The notes: generated by a model from the letters alone, not told the origin. A stretch of 64,000 nucleotides of DNA from Streptomyces sp. 1331.2 (GCF_900199205.1 NZ_OBMJ01000002.1:372001-436000); one strand, 5' to 3'; counted from the first letter of the stretch, positions 44,541 to 54,298 are shown. Program-made: numbers and translations.

Positions 44541-44777
44541 TCGAGCCGAGTCGGGGCGGTTCCGAGCGGCCGCGCCGCGGCTCGGCGCTGCCGGCCTCCC
44601 GCCGGCCGGGCCCCGTGGAATCCCCCCTGCTTCCCGGCTCGCCGGAGAATCCAGAACGATCCGTTCCGCATGCGCTGAGGAAGAGTGCACCGGTCAGTGC
44701 ACCGGTTCCACGCCGAACGCCGACCGCGGTGCAGACCGGGCAGCGCGCGAGTGCGGCGGTGGCCCGCACGAGGCGGT

Positions 44778-45644
44778 TCAGCGCACTCGGTGGGCGTGCG
44801 CCGGCGCGGCGACGAACCGTTCGAGGGCCTGGGCGACGCCGTCCTCGTCGTTGGAGGCGGTACGACAGCGCGCGGTCCGGAGGACCTCCGGGTGGGCGTT
44901 GGTCATGGCGTAGGGCGCGCCGACCGCCTTGAGCATGGGGAGGTCGTTGGGCATGTCGCCGAAGGCGGCGATCTCGTCGGCGGTGATGCCGAGCCGGCTG
45001 CTCCACGCGAGGAGCGTGGCGGCCTTGGTGACGCCGGGCGCGCTGAACTCCACCAGTGACAAACCCGTGGAGTGGGTCGTCTCGGCACTGCCGCCGGCAC
45101 TGCGCCGCGCCTGCTCGTGGAAGACGTCGAGGGGCAGTGTGGGGTGGTGGGCGAGGAGCTTGAGTACATGGCGGCCCGGCGCCGGCGTGAGCAGGTCCTC
45201 GGCGGGAGCGATCGGCTCGACGGCCTCTTCGCCGTACGACCAGTGGGGGTAGTCGGGTTCGTGGCCGTATGCCGTCTCGTACTCCACGGCGAAGGAGACG
45301 CCGGGCACGGCAGCGCGCAGTCGCGTCACGAGTTCGGTCGCCGGGTCGGACCGAATCGGGGAGATGCGGATCGGGGTTGCGTCCGGCGCGTACAGTGCGG
45401 CGCCGTTGGCGGCGATGACGTAGTGCCGTCCGATGGTCTCCAGCAGGGCGGGAACGCACCGTGGTGGGCGGCCGGTGACGAGGACGATGCGGATGCCGGC
45501 CTTGCTCGCCGCGGTCAGGGCGGCCCGGGTGCGCTGGGACAGGCTGCCGTCGCTGTGCAGGAGTGTGCCGTCGAGGTCGGTCGCCACCAGCTTCGGCCGG
45601 GGATGCGGCGGGGAGGCTGGAGTCGGCGTTGGCGTCGTTGTCAT
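44778..45644 (-). CDS. HAD-superfamily (Cof/IIB) phosphatase
   Basis: This 288-residue protein has the HAD motifs in order: LVATDLDGTLL (motif I nucleophile Asp), VLVTGRPP (motif II), the type IIB cap, KAATLLAWSSRLGI (motif III Lys) and AFGDMPNDLPMLKAVGAPYAMTNA (motif IV). It is typical of Cof-like sugar-phosphate or flavin-phosphate phosphatases. I chose ATG 45644 (MTTTPTPTP); the frame stays open to 45701. The MFS gene upstream is on the same strand, 110 bases away, and could be co-transcribed. Confidence 0.9.
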   Translation of the reverse strand: MTTTPTPTPASPPHPRPKLVATDLDGTLLHSDGSLSQRTRAALTAASKAGIRIVLVTGRPPRCVPALLETIGRHYVIAANGAALYAPDATPIRISPIRSDPATELVTRLRAAVPGVSFAVEYETAYGHEPDYPHWSYGEEAVEPIAPAEDLLTPAPGRHVLKLLAHHPTLPLDVFHEQARRSAGGSAETTHSTGLSLVEFSAPGVTKAATLLAWSSRLGITADEIAAFGDMPNDLPMLKAVGAPYAMTNAHPEVLRTARCRTASNDEDGVAQALERFVAAPAHAHRVR

Positions 45645-45754
45645 GGTGCACCTTCCGGACCGGGGGAGGGCTGGTCGAGTGGGCCGGGCGCCGGGCCGCA
45701 CGGGGCTGGACGGGGCGCCGCATGGGTCTTCGGGCCTGGTGGCGCAGGATGCGC

Positions 45755-47008
45755 TCAGTCGGTGTGGCGGGGGCGGCGGGCGAGGAGGCCGGCCGTGGTG
45801 AGCAGGGCGAGCAGGGCCGCGGTGAACCAGGTCATCGCGGTGGTCATGGTGGTGTAGCGGGTGGCGATGCCGATGGCGATGGCGGGCAGGGCGAGGCCGA
45901 GGTAGGAGATGAGGAAGAGGCCGGCGAGGGCTTCGCCGCGTTTGGCCGGGGTGGCCATGGCGACGACGGTGCCGACGGCGGATTTGAACAGGACCCCGGC
46001 GCCGATGCCGGCCGTGATGCCGGCCACCAGGAACAGGGTGAGGCTGGCGGTGTGCATGCCGACGGCGAGCGCGGTCGTCCCGGCGGCCTGGGCGTACAGG
46101 CCGAGGTTCCTGCGCAGTGCGGCGTCGAGGCGGCTGGTGAGGGTCTGGGCCGCGGCGGAGGCGCCGAACACGGCGAACACGGTCAGTCCGGCCAGTGCGC
46201 GGGAGGGGTGGTGCAGGGTGTGGCCGACGAATCCGGGAGCCAGCGAGGTGAACAGGCCGAAGACCGCGAAGGACGCGAAGCCCGCGGCCGCGGCGGCCAG
46301 GTATCCGGCGGGGTCACCGTGGTCGGTGCTGATGCGCTGCGGCCGGTAGGCGGGCCTGACGGACTGCGCCTGGACCGTTTCGGGGGTGAGCGCGACCGCG
46401 GCGATGCTGATCAGCAGCAGGGCGCCGAAGACGAGGTAGGGCAGGCGCAGGGGGGCGCCGAGGTACTGGGCGAGAAGGCCGGCGATGAGCGGGCCGAAGC
46501 CGAGGCCGCCGATGTTGGCCGCGGTGGAGACGATCTCGAAGCGCTGCGGCGAGGCGTCGGGGCGGTGGGCGGTGTGCAGTTCGTGCAGGTGCGCGGTGGC
46601 GGTCGCGGTGAGCATGCCGACCCCGAGGCCGGTGACCAGCCGTGCGAGGAGAAGGAGCGGCAGGGCTGGCTGGGTGAGGAACAGTGCGGCGGCGGCCAGT
46701 TCGAGGGTCAGTGCCGTGATCAGGACCTTGCGTCGGCCGAGCCAGTCCGAGATGTGCCCGGCCAGCAGCAGGCTGGCCAGGACGCCGAGGGCGTAGACGG
46801 CGAACACCACGGTGACGGTGAAGGTGGAGAAGCCGTCGCGTGCCTGGTAGAGGGGGTACAGCGGCGTCGGGACGGTGGAGAACGCCATGGCCGTGACGAA
46901 CGCCGAGGCGATCAGCCAGAACCCGGCCCCGTGCCTGCGGGCCGAGTGCCGGGCGGCGATCTGCCGGCCGGGTGTCCGGCGAACGAGCCGGGGGGCGGAC
47001 GACGACAT
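45755..47008 (-). CDS. MFS transporter (drug/sugar efflux type)
   Basis: This 417-residue protein has 12 hydrophobic segments. The loop 2-3 signature is LLAGHISDWLGRRKVL, and VTGLGVGMLTATATAHL resembles motif C-type glycine-rich helices of efflux pumps. The start is taken at ATG 47008 (MSSSAPRLVRR), though the frame extends to 47374 without a good site. The N-terminus is arginine-rich, as usual on the cytoplasmic face. Substrate unknown. It lies between the HAD gene and the isochorismatase-like gene on the same strand. Confidence 0.85.
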   Translation of the reverse strand: MSSSAPRLVRRTPGRQIAARHSARRHGAGFWLIASAFVTAMAFSTVPTPLYPLYQARDGFSTFTVTVVFAVYALGVLASLLLAGHISDWLGRRKVLITALTLELAAAALFLTQPALPLLLLARLVTGLGVGMLTATATAHLHELHTAHRPDASPQRFEIVSTAANIGGLGFGPLIAGLLAQYLGAPLRLPYLVFGALLLISIAAVALTPETVQAQSVRPAYRPQRISTDHGDPAGYLAAAAAGFASFAVFGLFTSLAPGFVGHTLHHPSRALAGLTVFAVFGASAAAQTLTSRLDAALRRNLGLYAQAAGTTALAVGMHTASLTLFLVAGITAGIGAGVLFKSAVGTVVAMATPAKRGEALAGLFLISYLGLALPAIAIGIATRYTTMTTAMTWFTAALLALLTTAGLLARRPRHTD

Positions 47009-47153
47009 GGGGGTGCTCCGTTTTCGTGAGTGCTCCGAGTGGTGACGGTGGCCGGCCGGCGCCGCCTGGGACCGACGCCGGCCGTGAAACTCAAGTCGCT
47101 GAAGGACGGGTTCGCCCAGCCCGGGCCGGACGGCCCGGGGCGGGCGAAGGGGT

Positions 47154-47840
47154 TCAGGCCAGCCGGCCGCGGGCCTCGGCCCACTTGACCTCGGCGCCGG
47201 CGCCCTCGGACCCGGTGGCCTCCGCCTGGGCGCGGGCCACGGACTCCATGACGGCGGCGTAGCCGGGGCTGACGCTCGCGTAGATGCCGCCCCAGGCGGC
47301 CCAGTCCTCGCGGGCCCAGGTCTTCTGCAGCTCGGCCGCCACACCCAGGACGTCGATGACCTTGACGCCCGCACGGCTCAGGCGCTCGATCGAGATCCGC
47401 TGTGCCTCGTCGGAGTACGTGCCGGAGGCGTCGATGACGGCGTACACGTCGTATCCCTCGGCGAGGGCGGCCAGCGCGGGCTCGACGACGCAGACGCTGG
47501 TCATGATGCCGGCGATGAGGAGGGTGCGGCGGCCGGTCCGCGCGACGGCGCTGCGGAAGCCCTCCACGTCCCAGGCGTTGATCTCACCGTGACGCTGGAC
47601 GTAGGTCGCCTGGGGGGCGTTGTCGAAGACCTCGGGGATCAGCGGGCCGTTCGGGCCCTCGGGGACGGACGCGGTGGCGATCACCGGGGCGCCGGCCAGG
47701 GTGGCGGCCTTGGCCAGAACAGCCACGTTGTTGCGCAGCTCGTGGATGTTGGTGTGGTTGACGATCTGCAGCAGACCGCTCTGGTGGTCCACCAGCAGAA
47801 CCGCTGCGTCGGCGGGGTCGATGAGGCCGTTGTTCGACAT
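47154..47840 (-). CDS. isochorismatase-like cysteine hydrolase (YcaC type)
   Basis: This 228-residue protein has the Asp-Lys-Cys layout of cysteine hydrolases: AVLLVDHQSGLLQ (catalytic Asp) and GIMTSVCVVEPALAALAEGYDVYAVIDASG (catalytic Cys after MTS). It fits YcaC-like hydrolases better than true isochorismatases. AAGGAG lies 7 bases before ATG 47840. It is divergent from the LysR gene at 48039, with a T-N11-A box between them, so it is the likely target of that regulator. Confidence 0.88.
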   Translation of the reverse strand: MSNNGLIDPADAAVLLVDHQSGLLQIVNHTNIHELRNNVAVLAKAATLAGAPVIATASVPEGPNGPLIPEVFDNAPQATYVQRHGEINAWDVEGFRSAVARTGRRTLLIAGIMTSVCVVEPALAALAEGYDVYAVIDASGTYSDEAQRISIERLSRAGVKVIDVLGVAAELQKTWAREDWAAWGGIYASVSPGYAAVMESVARAQAEATGSEGAGAEVKWAEARGRLA

Positions 47841-47983
47841 GACGTCTCCTTGCTTGGGGCGGGCATCCGGCAACGGGCCGGAGGCCTTGGTTCACCGGCA
47901 GCTCCCTCGCTGCCGACGACCTCTTCAACCTCGTGCCACCGCCACCGCTTCCCATGTCGAGGAGATGGCTTGAGATGACGGTA

Positions 47984-47998
47984 ATCTCTGTCGGAGAT
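47984..47998. promoter_or_regulatory. LysR-type T-N11-A operator
   Basis: ATCTC, TGTCG and GAGAT form a 5-bp inverted repeat containing T-N11-A, the standard LysR box. It lies between the divergent isochorismatase-like and lysR genes, 40 bases before the lysR start codon. Confidence 0.65.
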
Positions 47999-48038
47999 AG
48001 CCTGGAGTCAGCGGGCCCGGAGGGGGTACGGAGGCGAA

Positions 48039-48899
48039 ATGGATCTTCGACAGATGGAGGTCGTCGTCGCGGTCGCCGAGGAGGGCGGCTTCAGCGCGGC
48101 GGCACGACGCCTGCACGTGGTGCAGTCCGCGGTCTCCACCACGGTGCGCACCCTTGAGCGCGAGCTGGGCGCACCGCTCTTCCACCGGACCACCCACCGG
48201 GTATCCCTCACCCCGGCCGGCCAGGCGTTCCTCCCGGCCGCCCGCGCCGCACTGCGGGCAACCGAGGAAGCCCGCGCCGCCGTCGACCTCGTCAAAGGAG
48301 AGCTGACGGGAGAGATCACGATCGGCGTCATGCAGGGCCTCCACACGGGCCTCGCCCAGGCGCTGGCCGCCTTCCGCCACCAGCACCCACAGGTCACGCT
48401 CAGGCTTCGCCAGGCACCGGCCGACGACATCCTGCAGGCACTGCGCGACGGCACCACGGACGTGGCCGTCGCGGCACTGGACCGCCCCCAGCAACGAGGA
48501 CTGGCCACACGCGTGCTGAAGGAGGAGGAGATGGTCCTGATCACGGCACCGGGCCGCGCCATGGAAGGCGAGCGACCGGTCACCCTCGCCGAGGCCGCCG
48601 CCCTGCCACTGGTGGAGTTCCCCGCCGGCTGGGCCATCCGGCACTCGGTCGACCGGGCCTTCCGCGCGGCCCTCGTCGACCGCACCGCCACCTTCGAGGT
48701 CAACGACATCCTGGCCGCCACCGACCTGGTCCGCCAGGACCTCGGCGTGTGCATCATGCCCGCATCCCTGGCCGCCCGCTTCCCCGACCTCATGCCCCAC
48801 CACTTCACCCCACACGCACCCACCTGGAAGGTGATGGTGGTACACCCCCGAGGGCAGGTGCATCCAGCCGTCACCGCCCTGCTGCGTCACATCGAGTAG
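48039..48899 (+). CDS. LysR-family transcriptional regulator
   Basis: This 286-residue protein has an N-terminal winged helix (MDLRQMEVVVAVAEEGGFSAAARRLHVVQSAVSTTVRTLERELGAPLFHRTTHRVSLTPAG) and a periplasmic-binding-like effector domain (GEITIGVMQGLHTGLAQALAAFRHQHPQVTLRL onward). Length is normal. It is divergent from the isochorismatase-like hydrolase and has its own T-N11-A box, so it probably activates that gene and represses itself. The co-inducer is unknown. Confidence 0.92.
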   Translation: MDLRQMEVVVAVAEEGGFSAAARRLHVVQSAVSTTVRTLERELGAPLFHRTTHRVSLTPAGQAFLPAARAALRATEEARAAVDLVKGELTGEITIGVMQGLHTGLAQALAAFRHQHPQVTLRLRQAPADDILQALRDGTTDVAVAALDRPQQRGLATRVLKEEEMVLITAPGRAMEGERPVTLAEAAALPLVEFPAGWAIRHSVDRAFRAALVDRTATFEVNDILAATDLVRQDLGVCIMPASLAARFPDLMPHHFTPHAPTWKVMVVHPRGQVHPAVTALLRHIE

Positions 48900-49411
48900 G
48901 CGCCGGCACGGCACCCGGCAGGCCGAACACGTCGGGCTCGTCTCCGTGGATCCGCGAGCTTCCTCGGGAGACGCCGACGTTGCCCGCGCCCGTGATCGCG
49001 GAACGGACCGGCCGGCAGCGCGGGATGACCATCCTTGCGCAAGCCGCGCAACCGGCGCTGTGACGCTGTGACGTGACGACCTGCCGCACCCGCCCGCGGC
49101 GCCGCGATTCACCCCGGGGGTGAAGGCGGCGTCCGAGCCGATGCTGTCCGGCGCGCTGACGTCCATACGTCGGCCGGAAGGTCGGCTACAGCATCCGGCG
49201 AGGACCAGGAACCCCGATCCCTCCGGGGTGCCGTGTGCGGGGCGGGAGGCGTTCGGTGCGGCTCCCCGCTCGTGGATTCAGGGCGAAAGCATGTCCATCA
49301 TGGCAGGTCAGCGCCGATTTTCGTAGGACGGAACCCACAGTTCGCGAGGCTTGTCCGGTCCGTCCCCCGCCTCTCAGAATCTCCTTCGTGCGTCATCCGG
49401 AGACAGGGGGA
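48900..49411. other. no gene seen
   Basis: The spacer between lysR and the next gene shows no credible coding sense or RNA gene. The only feature is the weak CAGGGGGA site before ATG 49412. Confidence 0.5.
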
Positions 49412-50584
49412 ATGGTGACGATCGATCACGACGCGGTGCTTCGGGCCCGCGTGCTGCTGCTTGGCTCCGGCCGGCGGAGTCGGGCCGAACTGGTCGGCGC
49501 GTACCGGGTTCTGGCCGAGGTGAGTCCGAAGGCGTACGTGCCGAAGTTGGTCGATGCCCTGCTCGCGTTGTGGTACGAGAGCCGGGATCCGACGGTGGAC
49601 GTCGCGCTGGCCGCCGAGGCTTCCCAGGCCGCTCGCAGGATGGAGGCCGGGGCGCCGGACCGGGCGGAGCTGTTGTGCCGGGCCTTGGACGCCTACCAGG
49701 CTTCCTTGTTCGCCCTCGGGCGCAGGGTGGAAGGACGCGCGATCTGTGCGGAGCTGGCCAGGGCCGGACGAAGCAAGCCTCTGGCGAGTGTTCTGGCCGA
49801 GGAGGGGTGCTTCAGGGAGGCTGCGGAGCTCGACGAAGAGGCCGCCCGGAACGGAATCCCGGAGCACTCCTTCTGGAACATGGTGCGGTGGGCGGCGAAC
49901 CTGGAGGGCGCCGGCCTGCACGACGCCGCATCGACCGTCTTCCGCAGGCTCCTTGAGGAGACCCGGCGCGAGGCGACTGAACAGCGCACCGCTCTGGCGA
50001 TACTCACCTGGGAGTCGGTTCACTTCTCCCGGATGCGGGAGACCGTCGGGGATGGGGCGGGTGCTGCGGTCGCTCGGCGAGAGGCCCTGAGTGTCCTGGA
50101 GGAGCTTGCGACCACAGGCGAGCCGAAGAACTGGAGTTGCATCCTGGGGTGGTGGAGGACGCTCTTCGTCCTGTCGGGGCGGGCAGCCGAACCCGCCGCG
50201 AGCCCCGAGTCCCCGATGCCGCCGTTCGGCACGGGGCTCGGATGGTCGCGCGACGTGCGGGACGGTTTCCTCGGTATGCTGCCGGGCCTCGAAGCAGAGG
50301 CGGCGAGGCTGCGCGAGACCGACCGGCTGCCCGAGCTGGTCGACGTCCAACGCAGGATCAGCATCCGCGCGGCCGTCCGCGAAGGCGACCGTCCCTACCT
50401 GTTCCAGGAGCGGTTCACACCGTACTTCGACGAGGGGGTGACGCTCGCCCGCCGCCTTCCCGACGATCCCGCACGCCTCGCCCGCGCCCTCACCGACCGG
50501 TCGATGTTCTTCGCCGCGGCACGATCCTTCGAACCCGCGCGGGCCGACTTCGCCGAAGCGGTCGCCCTCCTCCACGACCGCTGA
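49412..50584 (+). CDS. helical-repeat (TPR-like) protein, unknown
   Basis: This 390-residue, alanine- and arginine-rich, all-helical protein starts at ATG 49412, with CAGGGGGA upstream. Helix pairs such as LVGAYRVLAEVSPKAYVPKLVDALLALWYESRD, AELLCRALDAYQASLFALGRRVEGRAICAELARAG and LASVLAEEGCFREAAELDEEAARNG read like tetratricopeptide repeats without strict consensus. There is no signal peptide and no catalytic motif. Similar Streptomyces proteins are annotated only as hypothetical. It is not clearly in an operon. Confidence 0.65.
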   Translation: MVTIDHDAVLRARVLLLGSGRRSRAELVGAYRVLAEVSPKAYVPKLVDALLALWYESRDPTVDVALAAEASQAARRMEAGAPDRAELLCRALDAYQASLFALGRRVEGRAICAELARAGRSKPLASVLAEEGCFREAAELDEEAARNGIPEHSFWNMVRWAANLEGAGLHDAASTVFRRLLEETRREATEQRTALAILTWESVHFSRMRETVGDGAGAAVARREALSVLEELATTGEPKNWSCILGWWRTLFVLSGRAAEPAASPESPMPPFGTGLGWSRDVRDGFLGMLPGLEAEAARLRETDRLPELVDVQRRISIRAAVREGDRPYLFQERFTPYFDEGVTLARRLPDDPARLARALTDRSMFFAAARSFEPARADFAEAVALLHDR

Positions 50585-50806
50585 TCACGCCGCCCGGTCG
50601 CCGCGGTGTTGGCGGTACCGGACCCCGGGCTGAAGCCAGGGCGGCGTCGTTCGGAGGAGCTGTCCGGGTTGATACGGGTTCAGATGGCCGGGGTGGCTCA
50701 TGTGTCAACCCCGTCACTCGGACAGAGGCCGACCCAGGGAAGCTATTGAACGCGTTCAAATATGCTGCGAGGATGATGCTCCTGCTGGAGCTGCCGAAGA
50801 GGTCGA

Positions 50807-51226
50807 GTGGCCATGGATGCCGTGCTGAGAACCGAGAGCGCCCTGGCGTGGTTCGTTCGGGCCACCGTCCGCTATCTGTTCGCCCTCGGCTGTGGATGGA
50901 GTGCCGCGGCCGGTGGTTTCGCGCTCTGGCTGGCACATACCGGTGAGTTCTCCGGACCGGAGTTCCTGACCGGCTTCATCGAGCTGGGGCTGGTCCTGTT
51001 CGGGTGGTTCGGCGTGCCGTCGCTGCTGCTGCTCCTCCTCTTCGCGTCGAAGCGGGAGAGCGAACTCCATCGGCCCGTCGTCACCGTCCTGTGGTGCGGG
51101 CCGCCGATGTTCGTGCTGTTCGTCAGCGGGTGGGCGCTGATCGGCATGCTGTTCCAGATCGGCTGCGCGGCCTTCCTGCTGCCCGCACCGCGCCTGCGGA
51201 TCATCCGCCGACCGCCCCGCCCCTGA
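50807..51226 (+). CDS. small membrane protein, unknown
   Basis: This protein of about 139 residues has four hydrophobic segments: near residues 22-45 (YLFALGCGWSAAAGGFALWL), 55-85 (FIELGLVLFGWFGVPSLLLLLLF), 93-115 and 118-130. It ends in a short basic tail (RLRIIRRPPRP). The start is GTG 50807 or ATG 50813, as GAAGAGG (50796-50802) fits either. I recognise no family. Confidence 0.6.
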   Translation: MAMDAVLRTESALAWFVRATVRYLFALGCGWSAAAGGFALWLAHTGEFSGPEFLTGFIELGLVLFGWFGVPSLLLLLLFASKRESELHRPVVTVLWCGPPMFVLFVSGWALIGMLFQIGCAAFLLPAPRLRIIRRPPRP

Positions 51227-51713
51227 TGAGGAGCCCACGCCCGCTGACGGCCGAGGCAGCGTCAAACGGTGTCATCGAGCCCCGCCGGGTTTCCGGTCGT
51301 AGTCGGGCATGCGCTGCCGAGGCGGACGAACGTCGCTTCACCGTTCGCGGCAGAAGGCTGAACGGAGGCAAGCAGGGCCTCCGGGTGCTCATGAGGTGTC
51401 GAAGCCCTGGCCACGGCAACGGAAGACCGCGCCCGCCCGCTTCCTCGTCGACGGCAAGCAGGCCCACTGCATCGCCTTGGTCAAGGGGTCGGTGCTCGGT
51501 GGCCCGGACCGGTACGGCCCGCGGACGGACCCCGAGACCGTGGAGCACCGTCGCTGATCCGCTTCCGGCAGCACTGAGCCACGGCCACGATGTCATTGGG
51601 CCTGCGCCGGTGGCACACCCGCGGCCCGAGGAAGCCGAGCGCGCCGCGTATGCTGCACGCCCAGCCGTTGGCGACCCCTGCCTGCGGCCACCGAGCACCG
51701 AGCAGGCGGAACC
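51227..51713. other. no gene seen
   Basis: The open frames here show no family resemblance and no ribosome sites apart from an AGGCGGA site before ATG 51714. No repeats were noticed. Confidence 0.45.
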
Positions 51714-52115
51714 ATGGTCGACACCGGAGCCCTCTTCACCGGCGCAGTCGGGACCGCTGCCTGGGGGGTCGCCGCCTATCAGGCGGCGCGTCAGTGGCAG
51801 GCCGGCGCGGGGCGCCGTACCAGCGGCATGATCACGCGCATCAGCGCCGCTGGGCGCGGCGGCAGCTCCTGCACGGTTCAGTTCATGGACGAGTCCGGTA
51901 CTCCCCGACGCTTCGAGACGAACGTCCGCGGCCAGGTCGGAGAGACGGTCCGGGTCGGGTATCCGGCCGGGAAGCCGCAGCGCGCCCGCAGGGTCGGCGG
52001 CCTCGCCCCCTGGGGATTGCCGATCATGGCCACGGCGGTGGGCGGCGTGTTCCTCTGGGTGTCCGCGTCGCTGCTCGGCTCCGGCGGCCTGCCCCACGTG
52101 CTGTCGGGGCGCTGA
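51714..52115 (+). CDS. DUF3592-like small membrane protein
   Basis: This 133-residue protein has an N-terminal hydrophobic segment (LFTGAVGTAAWGVAAYQAA). A soluble beta domain follows (TSGMITRISAAGRGGSSCTVQFMDESGTPRRFETNVRGQVGETVRVGYPAGKPQRARRV), then a C-terminal hydrophobic helix. The domain order (TM, beta-barrel with a VxYxPxxP-like motif, TM) is that of DUF3592 proteins, found in many Streptomyces. The function is unknown. Confidence 0.7.
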   Translation: MVDTGALFTGAVGTAAWGVAAYQAARQWQAGAGRRTSGMITRISAAGRGGSSCTVQFMDESGTPRRFETNVRGQVGETVRVGYPAGKPQRARRVGGLAPWGLPIMATAVGGVFLWVSASLLGSGGLPHVLSGR

Positions 52116-52316
52116 GAGGCCGTAGAAGCGCCGGCTGCAGCGTGCCGGCTTGCCGGGCAGGGGCCTTGTGCCGGCTGCCGTCGTGGTTGCCGGGTGGTGC
52201 TGGTCATCGGCCCGGACGCCGTTCGCGGCGAGGATCAACGGAGTGCGGGAGTCGCCCGCACCGCCTCGGCCCGGACCGGGCGGCTGCCGGTTCCGGGCCG
52301 AGGAAGGTGGGCCGGG

Positions 52317-52883
52317 TTACCGGGTGGCCTGTGCCTCGGCCTCGTGCTTGAGGTTGGTGACCCAGTGGTGGAGGGAGGTGTCGAGGGCGGCCTGGAGCAC
52401 GGCTTGGTTGGCGGTGACCGGCTCGCCTGTCCAGGACTCCTCGGTGTGGACGAGGACGCCGTCGCGGGTGGGGGTGAAGGTCCAGACGTGGACGGCGGTG
52501 ATGCCCTGGGCGGGGCCGCCCCAGACGAGGCGCTTGCAGGGGATGACCTGCTTGACGGTGGAGGTGATGTCGAGGCCCTCGGTGCTCCAACGGAACACCG
52601 AGCCGGGGCGCAGGCGTCCGGGCGTGTCCTTGGTCATCCTCTCGACGTTCGGCTGCCAGGTGGGCCAGTTCTCGACGTCGGTCTGGATCTTCCAGACGGT
52701 GTGCAGCGGGGCGTGGATGAGGATGTCGGTGCGGGTGATGACCGGGGCCTGCTGGTCGATCTGCACGTTCGCCTCGGCCGCTGCGGTGGGGCGGTCGGTG
52801 GTGAGGGCGGAGGCGGCGGTGGAGGTGGTGAGCAGGAGTGCCACGGTGACGGCCGCGGTCGTGGCTGCGGTGAGTGTGCGCAA
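52317..52883 (-). CDS. exported SRPBCC-family protein
   Basis: This 188-residue protein starts at TTG 52883, after AAGGAG. It has a signal peptide (LRTLTAATTAAVTVALLLTTSTAASA) and then a START/Bet v1-like SRPBCC domain (VITRTDILIHAPLHTVWKIQTDVENWPTWQPNVERM, then GLDITSTVKQVIPCKRLVWGGPAQGITAVHVWTF and VHTEESWTGEPV). The domain is a close paralogue of the proteins at 54362 and 56378. SRPBCC folds bind hydrophobic ligands in a deep cavity. It follows the carotenoid oxygenase gene by 68 bases and is the only exported copy of the three. Transport or extracellular capture of an apocarotenoid-like compound is inferred. Confidence 0.82.
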   Translation of the reverse strand: MRTLTAATTAAVTVALLLTTSTAASALTTDRPTAAAEANVQIDQQAPVITRTDILIHAPLHTVWKIQTDVENWPTWQPNVERMTKDTPGRLRPGSVFRWSTEGLDITSTVKQVIPCKRLVWGGPAQGITAVHVWTFTPTRDGVLVHTEESWTGEPVTANQAVLQAALDTSLHHWVTNLKHEAEAQATR

Positions 52884-52951
52884 GGCTGTGCTCCTTCGTG
52901 GAGAGAGGGGGTACCGGGCGTCCCGGGGCGGTGCTCGTCCCCGGGCGTTCG

Positions 52952-54298
52952 TCACCGGGTGCTGTCGGGGATCCAGGAGCCGTGGATGCCGGCGGTCACC
53001 CGGCGCGGGAGGTGGACGGTGGCGATCCGGTCCAGGCCGGCGGCGTCCAGGACGAGCAGCCGGGAGGCGTCCTGCTTGAGGTCGGAGACCACGGTCAGCA
53101 GGTAGCCGTCGTCCTCCCGGGTGCCGCCGGCCGCGGGGACGAACACCGCCTCGCTGGGCAGCCGGGCATCGCCGGCCTGGTGGATGCGCCGCTCGCCGGT
53201 GGCACGGTCGTACTTGACGATGCCGTACCCGCCGAAGCCGTCCTGGTCGGGGAAGGAGACCGCGTACTGGTAGCGGTTCTCCAGGCCGAGGTAGTCCTCG
53301 TTGAGGGTGGGGAACTCGATGGCGAGGTCGTCGATCACGCGCTCGTCCACCCGGCCCGCAGCCAGGTCGACGACCCAGCGCCGGTTGTAGGAGCGGGCGT
53401 TGGGCTCGCTGCCGCGGCCGGGGGCGCCGACCCACCAGTTCCAGGACAGCCGGAAGCCCTCGCGGTCGACGGTCGGGCCCTCCAGCACGATGCGCCCGTC
53501 GGCGTCCTCGTAGGCGTTGGCGACGTGCAGCATGTTCCCCGGCTCGATCGGGAACCAGCGGACCGCGGCGGCGCCCTGCGGCCCGCGCGGCATGACACCG
53601 ATCCGGGCGGGCTGCGCGTCCTGCCAGGAGTACGGGATTCCCGAGTGCTCGGCGGGGTCGAAGGTGACGGTGCCCTCGACGAAGACCACGTGGTTGCGGG
53701 TGACGGCGAAGTCGTGCTTCAGCGAGGCGGTGGCGCCGGGGATCTCGGCGCTGTGGGTGATGTGCCCGTCGGAGTCGGCGACGTAGTAGAGGAGGAACGG
53801 CGGGAAGGGCGAGGAGCCGAAGAAGTGCAGTTCGCCGGTGACCGGGTCGCTCTTGGGGTGGGCGGTCATCGCGCTGCGCAGCTTGCCGGCGAAGTCGAAC
53901 GGGCCGACCGTCTCCAGGTCCGTGGTGAGCTCGAACGGGAAGTTGGCCTCGCACAGGGCGAGCAGCCGGCCGCCGTGCTCGATCACGTGGGTGCCGGCGG
54001 TGGAGGCGGTCAGGTCCGGGCCGTTCTCCGTGATGTACGGGGCGCCGTCCAGCGCGGGTGTGCGCACCCAGCGGTTGCGGTACCACTCGGCGCGGCCCTC
54101 GCGCAGCCGGATGCCGTGCACCATGCCGCTGCCCTTGAACCAGTGGGTGGGGGTGACACCGGGCTTCGGGTTGTGGCTGTTGCGGACCAGGCGGCCGGTC
54201 AGCTCGGGCGGCAGGGAGCCCTCGACGGTCAGTTCGGTGGCGGTCAGTTCGTCGGCGGCGGGGGTGTAGTGGCCGGTCAGGAAGGGCTTGTCGGTCAT
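52952..54298 (-). CDS. carotenoid cleavage oxygenase
   Basis: This 448-residue seven-bladed-propeller enzyme has the four iron-ligand histidines in family contexts: TAHPKSDPVTGELHFF, SLKHDFAVTRNHVVFVE, MLHVANAYEDADG, and the C-terminal GIHGSWIP. The N-terminal GSLPPELTGRLVRNSHNP is also typical. Such enzymes split double bonds of carotenoids, apocarotenoids or stilbenes with O2. It sits in a one-strand run with three SRPBCC paralogues and an MFS pump, 63 bases after the preceding SRPBCC gene. No carotenoid synthesis genes are visible in the window, so the substrate may be imported or made elsewhere. Confidence 0.92.
   Translation of the reverse strand: MTDKPFLTGHYTPAADELTATELTVEGSLPPELTGRLVRNSHNPKPGVTPTHWFKGSGMVHGIRLREGRAEWYRNRWVRTPALDGAPYITENGPDLTASTAGTHVIEHGGRLLALCEANFPFELTTDLETVGPFDFAGKLRSAMTAHPKSDPVTGELHFFGSSPFPPFLLYYVADSDGHITHSAEIPGATASLKHDFAVTRNHVVFVEGTVTFDPAEHSGIPYSWQDAQPARIGVMPRGPQGAAAVRWFPIEPGNMLHVANAYEDADGRIVLEGPTVDREGFRLSWNWWVGAPGRGSEPNARSYNRRWVVDLAAGRVDERVIDDLAIEFPTLNEDYLGLENRYQYAVSFPDQDGFGGYGIVKYDRATGERRIHQAGDARLPSEAVFVPAAGGTREDDGYLLTVVSDLKQDASRLLVLDAAGLDRIATVHLPRRVTAGIHGSWIPDSTR

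Noticed and set aside
45563-47029. A 488-codon plus-strand frame opposite the MFS gene
   Set aside because: It is a Gly/Glu/Asp-rich antisense shadow of a membrane protein gene with no ribosome site.
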